Below, one piece after another: positions 6,001 through 13,403 of a stretch of 13,403 bases of DNA. Positions within the stretch are counted from its first letter, which is position 1. Every line of letters starts with the position of its first letter. The position numbers and the translations under genes were made by a program. Origin of the DNA: Bacteroidales bacterium. GTDB lineage: Bacteria > Bacteroidota > Bacteroidia > Bacteroidales > UBA1556. Below the pieces are notes generated by a model that saw nothing but the letters and a program-made list of their open reading frames with translations, made no database searches and was not told where the DNA came from. Where the stretch lies: NCBI GenBank assembly GCA_029939445.1, contig JAOZSY010000054.1, positions 1 through 13,403 of the forward strand. The letters run 5' to 3'.

Positions 6001-7674
6001 TTATTGAATGATTATCTTTTTATAAATAATGCCAGCTTTAAGGTCAATTTTGACAATATATACTCCTGATTTATAGCTAGAAACATCTAAATTAACCTTA
6101 TACTGATCACTAATAATTTGTGAGTATAATAAAGCTCCTATTGTATTATATATTTCTACACTGCCCATTTTTATTTCCGAACTAATGGATAATATATCTT
6201 TTGCAGGATTAGGAAAAATCTCTATTTTATTGTTTAGTTCTATGCTATTTAATGATTGAGTTTCAGGAGCTAATTCAATATCAATAACTGAATAAATAGA
6301 ATTAGCAACAGTAATAAGTTCAAACACTTTGCTTTTATAACCTATTGCAGAATATTTAATATCATATATTCCTGTGAATATTGGTCTATAATAAAAGCCC
6401 GAATCATTGCTATACACAGACGAACTATCAAAATCGTGATTTAATATTTCCACCTTTGCTTTTACTGCAAATCCTGTTATGGAATCGGTAACCTTGCCTT
6501 TAATACCATATGTTACTTCCTCCATATAATTCAATAATGAAGGATGTAAGTAATTCCAATGTGCCTGCAGTTGGCTTTCTGCCAATAACTTTACATTAGA
6601 GAGCTCAACAACAAACTCCCTACAATGCTTAAAATAGTTCATATAGTCTTGCCTTCCTCCCCAAATAGAATACCATTGATAACCATTGGTATAACCAGTA
6701 CCAAATTTTGTCATATAACCACTTGGCGAGTTAGCTTGAGCCGTATCGGCAAACATTTTGGAAACATAAACCCACCAATTATTATCAGCAGGAAGTTGCG
6801 ACCAAGTATCCCAAGGATAATTTACTACTTCTGCTCCCGAGTGCATATTTGCCGACATAGTGAAGTTTATACTATCGGCTAAGTCCATAAAAATTTGCGT
6901 TTCTGCTTGATAAGTATTCCCATCAGGATGAGGACCGTCCTCTGGGTCAGGATAATTACGATTTAAATCCACATTATTAATATTATATCTTGTTGCTCCA
7001 TTTACTGAGCTATTTCCTGTGTGGTATGTACCATCAGGGTTTCCCAATGGATTAATCCATATATCAACATTATCCATTATGTACTTAACCTGATTGTTTG
7101 TATTATAATTTTCAAGCAAATACTCAATCAATCGCAACGAGATAACATAGCCAACAGTTTCGTCGCCATGCATGGTTGATGTATAAAGAAAACTCGGCTC
7201 ATTTTGATTTACATTTACACTATCACCTAATTGTAACGCAAGTATTTTTCTTCCGCTTGCTAGGGTTCCCAAATTATGAAATTTGCACATATTAGGATAG
7301 TCACTTGCAAATTTATGCATTATACTATCATACTGATCATAAGTAGGATAGGCATTCCAAACTCCCGAAAACTGTTTTGCATTGTCAAGCATTTTCACTT
7401 GAGTCAATAATGAGGGAATCGATTCTAATTTATAGTTTATGGAATTATCAATAATTGATGAAAAGGCTTTTCTATTGGCATAAAAAAATACTCGGTCATT
7501 TGTATTCTTATCAAAGCTTAATAGGCTAAGTTTTTCTTGATTCTTTATAGCCTCTTTCTGCAAAATACTTATATAAACCTCTCCTCTACTATCGAGCTGA
7601 TTATTAACACTTTCTTGCGCACTAATATTTAAAACTAAAAATAACATTACTAAGAAGACAAGATACCTGCGCAT
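6001..7674 (-). CDS. Secreted M14 zinc carboxypeptidase with C-terminal type IX sorting domain
   Basis: A 557-residue exported metallopeptidase. Residues 1-19 are a signal peptide (MRR, hydrophobic core, 'NISA' cut). A propeptide-like region runs to about 105. The peptidase covers about 110-385: zinc ligands H169 and E172 in 'MHGDETVG', substrate-binding 'DLNRNYPD' (236-243), third ligand H278 in 'ANMHSG', and catalytic E357 in 'FVVELS'. A carboxypeptidase-regulatory-like beta-sandwich follows ('GIKGKVTDSITG', 389-470). The end (about 484-557) is a Por-secretion sorting domain: 'IEIFPNPAKD', 'VEIYNTIGALL', 'SGVYIVKI'. It would cross the outer membrane by type IX secretion and trim C-terminal residues of peptides or proteins. 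All catalytic residues are present. It lies 31 bases after dapA and one base before the rhomboid TTG. Confidence 0.93.
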   Translation of the reverse strand: MRRYLVFLVMLFLVLNISAQESVNNQLDSRGEVYISILQKEAIKNQEKLSLLSFDKNTNDRVFFYANRKAFSSIIDNSINYKLESIPSLLTQVKMLDNAKQFSGVWNAYPTYDQYDSIMHKFASDYPNMCKFHNLGTLASGRKILALQLGDSVNVNQNEPSFLYTSTMHGDETVGYVISLRLIEYLLENYNTNNQVKYIMDNVDIWINPLGNPDGTYHTGNSSVNGATRYNINNVDLNRNYPDPEDGPHPDGNTYQAETQIFMDLADSINFTMSANMHSGAEVVNYPWDTWSQLPADNNWWVYVSKMFADTAQANSPSGYMTKFGTGYTNGYQWYSIWGGRQDYMNYFKHCREFVVELSNVKLLAESQLQAHWNYLHPSLLNYMEEVTYGIKGKVTDSITGFAVKAKVEILNHDFDSSSVYSNDSGFYYRPIFTGIYDIKYSAIGYKSKVFELITVANSIYSVIDIELAPETQSLNSIELNNKIEIFPNPAKDILSISSEIKMGSVEIYNTIGALLYSQIISDQYKVNLDVSSYKSGVYIVKIDLKAGIIYKKIIIQ

Positions 7675-7705
7675 AATAAGTGGCTTAATAAAAATAAATA
7701 ATAGT

Positions 7706-8596
7706 CTAATTCAATTTACATAAGCCCGCAAGCCTCTTCAGATCATTACTAACCGCTCTATTCACTTTAACCATAGGTAAGCGAAGATTATTTGCCATTT
7801 CTTTTTGATACTCCAAAAGTGATTTTATTCCTGCAGGATTTCCGTCTGCAAAAATTGTATTTATTAAATCAAGCATATCATAATGAAGCTGTTTTGCTCG
7901 TTTAATATCACCATTATCGAGCATAATATTAACCATTTCGCTCATGGCGGCAGGATATGCATTGGCAATTACCGAAATAACACCATGAACTCCAACAGCC
8001 ATCATAGGCATAGTAAGGGCATCCTCTCCACTAAATATTTTAAACCCCTTGGGTGCAGTTTTTACAATTTCCATTACTTGGTCCATACTCCCACTAGCTT
8101 CCTTTATGGCAACAATATTCTCAAAATCTTCAGCAAGCTTTATAGCAGTTTCGGGAAGTATATTACTAGCAGTACGACCAGGAACATTATAAAGTATAAT
8201 TGGTAAATCCGTTGCATTTGCAACTTCCTTAAAGTGTTGATATATTCCTCTTTGGTTTGGTTTATTATAATAAGGAGCAACAGACAATAGCCCATCAATT
8301 CCTTCTGTATCCATTGCCTTAATATCTTTTTTAAGCTGAGCAGTGCAATTACCAGCCATTCCCAAAAGAATAGGTAGTTTCCCATTATTACTTTCTACAA
8401 TTTGAGCAACAACAGCAGCTTTTTCTTCAGAATTCATCGTAACAGTTTCTGCTGTGGTTCCCAATGCTAATAAAAAATCCACATTTCCATTTAGCATCTT
8501 TTTTACTAGCCTATCCAAAGCAATAAAATCTATTCCACCATTATTATTAAAAGGAGTAACCAACGCAACTCCAGTTCCTTTAAAGATATTATTCAT
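7706..8596 (-). CDS. dapA: 4-Hydroxy-tetrahydrodipicolinate synthase DapA
   Basis: A cytoplasmic TIM-barrel aldolase that condenses pyruvate with aspartate semialdehyde, the first committed step to diaminopimelate and lysine. From ATG at 8596 it is 296 residues, a standard length, with the typical opening 'GTGVALVTPF' (7-16). Active-site features: 'LGTTAE' (45-50, T47/T48), 'APYYNKP' (107-113, Y110), 'YNVPGRT' with Y136 and R141, Schiff-base Lys K165 in 'VAIKEASG', and 'GVHGVISV' (202-209). An upstream ATG at 8620 would add eight residues and overlap the preceding gene; the 8596 start matches the family and follows that gene's stop by one base. That spacing indicates translational coupling to the DUF6913-like gene. 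The enzyme is likely feedback-inhibited by lysine in some lineages, which cannot be judged here. Confidence 0.95.
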   Translation of the reverse strand: MNNIFKGTGVALVTPFNNNGGIDFIALDRLVKKMLNGNVDFLLALGTTAETVTMNSEEKAAVVAQIVESNNGKLPILLGMAGNCTAQLKKDIKAMDTEGIDGLLSVAPYYNKPNQRGIYQHFKEVANATDLPIILYNVPGRTASNILPETAIKLAEDFENIVAIKEASGSMDQVMEIVKTAPKGFKIFSGEDALTMPMMAVGVHGVISVIANAYPAAMSEMVNIMLDNGDIKRAKQLHYDMLDLINTIFADGNPAGIKSLLEYQKEMANNLRLPMVKVNRAVSNDLKRLAGLCKLN

Positions 8597-8597
8597 A

Positions 8598-9146
8598 TTA
8601 TTTTGTCTTAATAAGTTCAAGATATTTTAGCAATTCTCTCATAAATATACTAAGGTCGTTCTCCTTTATTCCCTCAAGCATAAAATCTAATTCAACTTCA
8701 CTATTACCTGTATTCATACCAACTTTGAGGTGTGCTAAGGATGTATTAACAATAAAATTAAGGCTACTATTGCCCTTAAAATCCAAATTTATTAATAAAT
8801 CAAATTCTTGTTTTACAAAATTATCTACATATTTATTCCTAGGAATACCTACCCAACTAATCTCTTTATTAAGTACATAATTAAAAGATAAGGTGCTATC
8901 AACATAGGGAGGAAGCATATCCGATTTAACTATGGATATAGACCTAACTATCTTATGCATTGCAGAAAAATGTCTTACCAAATGAGCCGAACGTCTGTAA
9001 AGCTCCTCAGAACTCGCATCAAATACAACTCCAATGGTTTTTACGTCACTAAGCTCTTTAAGTAACAAAATACGCTTATTACTTCCTGTCAATCTCTTAG
9101 CTTTACCTTTTCTTAAAAATCTTTTTATATTCTCTATAAATTGCAA
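8598..9146 (-). CDS. DUF6913-like conserved protein encoded directly upstream of dapA, TTG start
   Basis: A 182-residue, probably cytoplasmic protein without signal peptide or membrane segments. The N-terminus is strongly basic (KRFLRKGKAKRL, 8-19). Then come 'KTIGVVFDAS' (36-45), 'EISWVGIPRN' (95-104), 'FDLLINLDF' (115-123), 'AHLKVGMN' (138-145) and 'FMRELLKYLELI' (168-179), a pattern I recall for the Bacteroidota family DUF6913; the assignment is from memory. Function is unknown. The start appears to be TTG at 9146: the frame is closed by TAG three codons upstream and holds no ATG before the conserved part, so TTG is the best choice (ATT at 9149 or CTG at 9152 less likely). It is the first gene of the five-gene run, and its stop lies one base before the dapA ATG. 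Confidence 0.75.
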   Translation of the reverse strand: MQFIENIKRFLRKGKAKRLTGSNKRILLLKELSDVKTIGVVFDASSEELYRRSAHLVRHFSAMHKIVRSISIVKSDMLPPYVDSTLSFNYVLNKEISWVGIPRNKYVDNFVKQEFDLLINLDFKGNSSLNFIVNTSLAHLKVGMNTGNSEVELDFMLEGIKENDLSIFMRELLKYLELIKTK

Positions 9147-9180
9147 AATCAGCTATTTTTATGTGTCATATGTTATTATG

Positions 9181-9188
9181 CAAATATA
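9181..9188 (-). promoter_or_regulatory. Candidate -7 promoter element of the DUF6913-dapA operon
   Basis: Minus-strand TATATTTG followed by CA is a perfect TAnnTTTG core, 35 bases before the TTG start at 9146. A TTTTGG stretch (TTG at 9206-9204) lies 15 bases upstream, somewhat closer than the usual -33 spacing. Confidence 0.5.
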
Positions 9189-9295
9189 TGAAGAATAAAA
9201 ATCCAAAATTCATTTTACACCTATATTATTTATAATACTATAAAAATTAAAACAACTATTAACAAAATGAACTTAAGATATCTCTATATTTTTAC

Positions 9296-9303
9296 TTACT
9301 TTG
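9296..9303 (+). promoter_or_regulatory. Weak candidate -7 element for the lytic transglycosylase-uvrA operon
   Basis: TTACTTTG followed by CA differs from TAnnTTTG at one position and lies 70 bases before the ATG at 9374. No TTG is found at the -33 distance. It is the best candidate in the divergent region, but not strong. Confidence 0.3.
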
Positions 9304-9373
9304 CATCAATTGAAAAAATATTACTGTATATATTTTTTCTTCATAACATTTTGATAATAAGCAGATAACAAAC

Positions 9374-10357
9374 ATGAGAAATATAGCGATTTATATAATT
9401 AGTATTGCATTGGTTTTTTTGGCAATAATTACTTTTACTTTCTCGAGTAGTACTGATGAAAAGCCTAAGCAGAGTTATTATGAGAATTATAAATCTAATT
9501 ATAAAATTTATAATCCACCTATGCCCACAGATATTGATTTTGCAGGCGAAAAAGCTCCTTTGAATATCTATTATGTAAACGAAAAGCTTCAGAAAGAGAT
9601 TCTTAAAAATACTTATTGGCATTCTAATTCCTTATTAGTATTTAAGCGTGCCAATAGATGGCTCCCAATTATTGAGCCTATACTTGCCAAAAATAATATT
9701 CCCAATGATTTTAAATATCTTGCTATTATAGAAAGCGGCTTAGAAAATGTTGTTTCACCTGCTGGTGCAAGGGGTTTTTGGCAATTTATGCCAAGCACGG
9801 CTAAAGAGTATAATCTTACGGTAAATAAGCAAGTTGACGAACGATATAATGTAGAAAAAGCTACTCAAGCAGCCTGTGATTATTTAAATGATGCCCATGA
9901 TATATTTGGCAACTGGACTCTAGTAGCTGCAGCATATAATAGAGGAATTAGTGGTATAAAAAAACAACTGACATCTCAAAATGTTGATAGCTATTATGGC
10001 TTATCCCTAAATTCAGAAACTGGTAGATATGTATATCGTATTCTGGCTATAAAAGCTATTTTTAATCAGCCATCAAAATATGGTTATCAGCTTCGTGAAA
10101 TAGATTTATACCCTGCTATGGAGACCTATACTGTTAAAGTAGACTCCGCCATTACTTCATGGGGTAATTTTGCAAAACAAAATAATATTTCCTATGGAAT
10201 GCTTAAGGAACTAAACCCTTGGCTGCGAAATTCAAAACTATCAAATGAAAAGGGAATTAAATATGAAATTGCATTACCATTAGAGAACATGAGTAATTAC
10301 GAAGCTCTAAAGCGTAAACTAAAGGATGTATTGGGAATTTTTGGCGAGGAAAAATAG
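9374..10357 (+). CDS. Membrane-anchored lytic transglycosylase (SLT domain) with a LysM-like tail
   Basis: A 327-residue cell-wall enzyme that would cleave the MurNAc-GlcNAc bond of peptidoglycan, forming 1,6-anhydro ends. A single hydrophobic segment at 4-22 is a signal anchor or signal peptide, with no lipoprotein Cys. The SLT domain covers about 95-235: catalytic E120 in 'AIIESGLEN', 'GARGFWQFMPSTA' (131-143), and 'AAAYNRG' (185-191). Residues about 250-303 look like a diverged LysM: 'YTVKVDSAITSWGNFAKQNN' starts like a LysM 'YTV..GDTL..IA' but has lost the Gly-Asp, and ends in 'KYEIALP'. The domain order resembles MltD of other bacteria, with one degenerate repeat. It starts a two-gene run with uvrA 8 bases downstream. 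Confidence 0.88.
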   Translation: MRNIAIYIISIALVFLAIITFTFSSSTDEKPKQSYYENYKSNYKIYNPPMPTDIDFAGEKAPLNIYYVNEKLQKEILKNTYWHSNSLLVFKRANRWLPIIEPILAKNNIPNDFKYLAIIESGLENVVSPAGARGFWQFMPSTAKEYNLTVNKQVDERYNVEKATQAACDYLNDAHDIFGNWTLVAAAYNRGISGIKKQLTSQNVDSYYGLSLNSETGRYVYRILAIKAIFNQPSKYGYQLREIDLYPAMETYTVKVDSAITSWGNFAKQNNISYGMLKELNPWLRNSKLSNEKGIKYEIALPLENMSNYEALKRKLKDVLGIFGEEK

Positions 10358-10365
10358 GATAACTA

Positions 10366-13191
10366 ATGGCAAATGACGATTTATTAGTAGTAGAAGGTGC
10401 TAGAGTGCATAATCTTAAGGATATAAACATAAGTATTCCCCGCGAAAAGCTTGTAGTTATTACTGGGCTAAGTGGTAGTGGTAAGTCTAGCTTAGCATTC
10501 GATACTATATATGCCGAAGGACAAAGACGATATATGGAAACCTTTTCGGCCTATGCTCGTCAGTTTATTGGAAATATGGAACGCCCCGATGTTGATAAAA
10601 TAACTGGTCTTAGTCCCGTAATTTCAATAGAGCAAAAAACTACCAATAAAAATCCACGTTCAACTGTTGGTACTGTTACCGAAGTATATGATTTTCTACG
10701 ACTGCTATATGCCCGTGTAGCTGATGCTTATTCTTATAATACTGGTAAGAAAATGGTGCAATACACCGATAAGCAGATTATTGAAAGAATAACAAGCGAT
10801 TTTAAAGATAAAAAGTTATTGCTTCTTGCGCCTTTGGTAAAAGGTAGAAAAGGGCATTACCGAGAGCTCTTTGAACAACAGCGTAAGCAAGGTTATAGCA
10901 GAGTTAGAGTTGATGGTGAATTAAAAGAAATTGAGTTTGGAATGAAGCTTGATAGATATAAAACCCATGATATTGAACTTGTTGTAGATAGAATAAAAAT
11001 AAGCGATGGTATAAATAATAGGCTTTCAAAATCGATAGAGCAAACAATGACTGCCGGCAAAGGCATGCTACTGGTTATGGACTACGATACTAATGAAGTT
11101 CGGCATTACAGCAGAAATTTAATGTGTATTGATACCGGAATAGCGTATCAACAGCCTGAACCAAATAATTTCAGCTTTAACTCACCATATGGCGCTTGTC
11201 CTAATTGCAATGGAATTGGTTTTCTTAATGAAATTGATATTAATAAGATTATTCCTAACAATAAATTAAGCATCGCAAATGGGGGAATTGAGCCCATAGG
11301 AAAGTATAAAAAAGCATGGATTTTTCAGCAAATAGAAGCCATTGGCAAAAAATATAATTTTGACCTTGATACAATAATTAAAGATATTCCAAAAGAAGGA
11401 ATTGATGCCATACTATATGGTAGTAAGGATACTGTAGAAGTAAAAAATAATTACTTAGGTGTTACAAATACTTATAAGATTAATTTTGAGGGAATTATAA
11501 ACTTTGTAAAAAAACAGAAAGAAGAAAATACTAGCAATAGTACTAAGAAATGGGTTGGTAAATTTACCAATGAAGTGGTTTGTAGCGAATGCAAAGGCGC
11601 AAGGCTAAAGCAAGAATCCCTTAATTTCAAGATAGATAAAAAGACCATCAGCGACTTAGCCGAAATGGATTTAATACAGCTCAACGAGTGGATAAATGGT
11701 ATAGAATCTAAAATTGATGAAAGAAAGCAAGTTATTGCTCATGAAATAATTAGAGAAATAAAAACACGATTGAGTTTTCTATTGGATATTGGTATCGATT
11801 ACTTAAATCTTAATCGTCCATCAAAGAGTTTATCGGGTGGCGAGTCGCAAAGAATTAGATTAGCAACACAAATAGGATCGCAGCTTGTGGGAGTTTTGTA
11901 TATACTCGATGAACCAAGTATTGGATTGCATCAACGCGATAATTTACGATTAATAGAGTCGCTAAAAGAGCTTCGTGATATGGGCAATTCAGTGATAGTG
12001 GTGGAGCACGACGAAGAGATGATTCGTGCTGCTGATCATATAGTAGATATAGGCCCTGAGGCTGGTCGCCATGGTGGCGAAATAGTTGCTAATGGAAATC
12101 TTGATAGCATTCTTAAATCAAATTCACTCACCGCTAAATACTTAAACGGTTTAAAAAAGATAGAAATTCCCAAAGAGATTCGCAAGGGCAATGGCAAATC
12201 CATTGAACTTAAAGGCGCATCGGGTCACAATCTTAAGGATGTAAACCTTAAAATACCATTGGGCAAATTTATATGTATTACCGGAGTAAGCGGAAGTGGT
12301 AAGTCTAGCCTAATAAACGGAACATTATACCCTATTCTTAGCAATTATTTTTTCAGAAGCGAAAAGCAAGCTTTACCTTATAAAAGTATTAAAGGAATAG
12401 ATAATATTGATAAGGTAATAGAAATTAATCAATCGCCTATTGGTAGAACACCACGCTCTAATCCAGCAACTTATACTGGAGTTTTTAGCGATATACGAAA
12501 TCTATTTGCTGTTATTCCAGAGGCAAAAATAAGAGGTTATAAGCCAGGTCGTTTTTCATTTAATGTAAAAGGAGGTCGCTGCGAAACCTGTGGTGGCGCT
12601 GGTGTTAAGCTTATTGAAATGAATTTTCTTCCTGATGTTTATGTCAATTGCGACGAATGCTATGGCAAAAGATATAATAGAGAAACATTGGAAGTGCGCT
12701 TTAAGGGCAAATCAATTAATGACGTACTGCAGATGACAATAAATCAGGCAGTTGATTTCTTTGAAAACCATCCTCATATTCTTCGAAAAATCAAAACTTT
12801 GCAAGAAGTTGGCTTGGGATATATTACTCTTGGACAAGCATCTACAACAATATCAGGTGGTGAAGCACAAAGGGTAAAACTTGCTACCGAACTATCTAAG
12901 AAAGATACTGGCAAAACACTTTATATTCTTGATGAACCTACTACAGGGCTTCATTTTGAGGATGTAAATGTATTATTAAAGGTACTATATCGCCTTGCCG
13001 ACAAAGGAAATACCATTATTATTATCGAACACAATTTGGATGTAATAAAAGTGGCAGATTATATAATAGATATGGGCCCTGAAGGCGGTGCTGGTGGTGG
13101 AATGATAATAAATCAAGGTAATCCCAAACAGTTTATAAAGAAAGGGATAGGATATACTGCAGACTACCTTAAAACAATGCTAAAAGCTTAA
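10366..13191 (+). CDS. uvrA: Excinuclease ABC subunit A, UvrA
   Basis: A 941-residue DNA-damage sensor of nucleotide excision repair, full length for the family; UvrA dimers load UvrB at lesions. It has two ABC ATPase modules. Walker A motifs are 'GLSGSGKS' (34-41) and 'GVSGSGKS' (640-647); signatures are 'LSGGESQRIRLA' (489-500) and 'ISGGEAQRVKLA' (829-840); Walker B stretches are 'LYILDEPSIGLH' (511-522) and 'LYILDEPTTGLH' (852-863). Zinc-binding Cys are present: C278/C281 with C406/C409, and C739/C742 with C762/C765, the latter being the finger important for damage binding. It lies 8 bases after the transglycosylase stop, so is probably cotranscribed, and I see no SOS-type operator. Its TAA is directly followed by the stop of a convergent gene. 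Confidence 0.98.
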   Translation: MANDDLLVVEGARVHNLKDINISIPREKLVVITGLSGSGKSSLAFDTIYAEGQRRYMETFSAYARQFIGNMERPDVDKITGLSPVISIEQKTTNKNPRSTVGTVTEVYDFLRLLYARVADAYSYNTGKKMVQYTDKQIIERITSDFKDKKLLLLAPLVKGRKGHYRELFEQQRKQGYSRVRVDGELKEIEFGMKLDRYKTHDIELVVDRIKISDGINNRLSKSIEQTMTAGKGMLLVMDYDTNEVRHYSRNLMCIDTGIAYQQPEPNNFSFNSPYGACPNCNGIGFLNEIDINKIIPNNKLSIANGGIEPIGKYKKAWIFQQIEAIGKKYNFDLDTIIKDIPKEGIDAILYGSKDTVEVKNNYLGVTNTYKINFEGIINFVKKQKEENTSNSTKKWVGKFTNEVVCSECKGARLKQESLNFKIDKKTISDLAEMDLIQLNEWINGIESKIDERKQVIAHEIIREIKTRLSFLLDIGIDYLNLNRPSKSLSGGESQRIRLATQIGSQLVGVLYILDEPSIGLHQRDNLRLIESLKELRDMGNSVIVVEHDEEMIRAADHIVDIGPEAGRHGGEIVANGNLDSILKSNSLTAKYLNGLKKIEIPKEIRKGNGKSIELKGASGHNLKDVNLKIPLGKFICITGVSGSGKSSLINGTLYPILSNYFFRSEKQALPYKSIKGIDNIDKVIEINQSPIGRTPRSNPATYTGVFSDIRNLFAVIPEAKIRGYKPGRFSFNVKGGRCETCGGAGVKLIEMNFLPDVYVNCDECYGKRYNRETLEVRFKGKSINDVLQMTINQAVDFFENHPHILRKIKTLQEVGLGYITLGQASTTISGGEAQRVKLATELSKKDTGKTLYILDEPTTGLHFEDVNVLLKVLYRLADKGNTIIIIEHNLDVIKVADYIIDMGPEGGAGGGMIINQGNPKQFIKKGIGYTADYLKTMLKA

Positions 13192-13403
13192 CTAAGGTTT
13201 ATTCTTATACTCCTTAAAACTACCATCTTTATAGAAGAAAACTATCTTATCTACTTCTTTTGGTATTTCTTTTTGCTGGCTTGTATTATAATAAGGAATA
13301 TCTTCTTCTTTTATATCTTGCTTTATCTCTATTTTATTCTCTTTTGATTTTAATATAGTATCATTTTTATGAGAAAGCTTCGAGTTTTCTTTCTCAATAT
13401 CTG
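13192..13403 (-). CDS. C-terminal part of an unidentified Lys/Glu-rich protein (runs off the right edge)
   Basis: On the minus strand a frame is open from the window edge to TAG at 13194-13192, 69 full codons without a stop, which is notable in such AT-rich DNA. The visible part is very charged (KENSKLSHKND, KSKENKIEIKQDIKEED), then 'IPKEVDKIVFFYKDGSFKEY', and ends 'KNKP'. The charged segment looks like a linker or disordered region. The last part resembles a short beta-hairpin of the '(I/V)xFxxDGSxKEY' kind. No function can be assigned. The gene converges on uvrA with no base between the two stop codons. Its start and full length lie outside the window. Confidence 0.65.
   Translation of the reverse strand, partial: DIEKENSKLSHKNDTILKSKENKIEIKQDIKEEDIPYYNTSQQKEIPKEVDKIVFFYKDGSFKEYKNKP

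Noticed and set aside
7883..8385. Frames on both strands inside dapA
   Set aside because: Shadows of dapA in other frames; the dapA frame carries all active-site residues.
8597..8620. Earlier dapA start at ATG 8620
   Set aside because: Would add eight residues not typical of DapA and overlap the preceding gene; the ATG at 8596 gives the standard N-terminus.
10366..13191. UvrA as a drug-resistance type UvrA-like (class II) protein
   Set aside because: Both zinc fingers and the UvrB-binding/insertion regions are present and the length is full, so it is the housekeeping repair protein.
1..13403. CRISPR array, tRNA or rRNA gene, insertion sequence, prophage or defence system
   Set aside because: No regularly spaced repeats, cloverleaf, transposase, integrase, terminal inverted repeats or known defence domain could be seen on either strand.

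Overview
The window is AT-rich (roughly 30% GC) chromosomal DNA from a member of the Bacteroidota. The evidence is a secreted peptidase ending in a Por-type (type IX) secretion sorting domain, several TAnnTTTG promoter cores of the kind this phylum uses, a general lack of strong Shine-Dalgarno sequences, and a DUF6913-like gene directly in front of dapA. Order and genus cannot be fixed from the sequence alone.

Layout, left to right. (1) 1-670, minus: N-terminal part of a secreted right-handed beta-helix protein that runs off the left edge. (2) 671-997: an AT-rich gap of 327 bases with a candidate promoter for the beta-helix gene and an imperfect hairpin just after the next gene. (3) 998-2805, minus: a two-component pair, a PAS-containing HisKA_3 histidine kinase followed by a NarL/LuxR-type response regulator. 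(4) 2806-3001: a divergent promoter region. (5) 3002-4560, plus: rlmB (23S rRNA 2'-O-methyltransferase) and an alpha/beta hydrolase. (6) 4610-9146, minus: a compact five-gene run read in the order DUF6913-like protein, dapA, M14 carboxypeptidase with a sorting domain, rhomboid protease, mnmD. (7) 9147-9373: a second divergent promoter region. (8) 9374-13191, plus: a membrane-anchored lytic transglycosylase and uvrA, 8 bases apart. (9) 13192-13403, minus: the C-terminal end of an unidentified Lys/Glu-rich protein, whose stop codon directly abuts that of uvrA.

Most of this is housekeeping: rRNA and tRNA modification, lysine/diaminopimelate synthesis, nucleotide excision repair and wall remodelling. 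The more lineage-specific parts are the beta-helix protein beside an orphan-looking two-component system, and the mixed operon joining a wall-precursor enzyme, an exported carboxypeptidase and an intramembrane protease. I found no CRISPR array, tRNA, rRNA, insertion sequence, phage or defence island, and no convincing evidence of an undescribed system. The best second-look items are small: an 18-bp perfect palindrome at the likely start of the rlmB transcript, a 3 x 7 bp tandem repeat 6 bases before the mnmD start next to a possible dispersed intergenic element, and the conserved-looking gene pairs in the five-gene operon.
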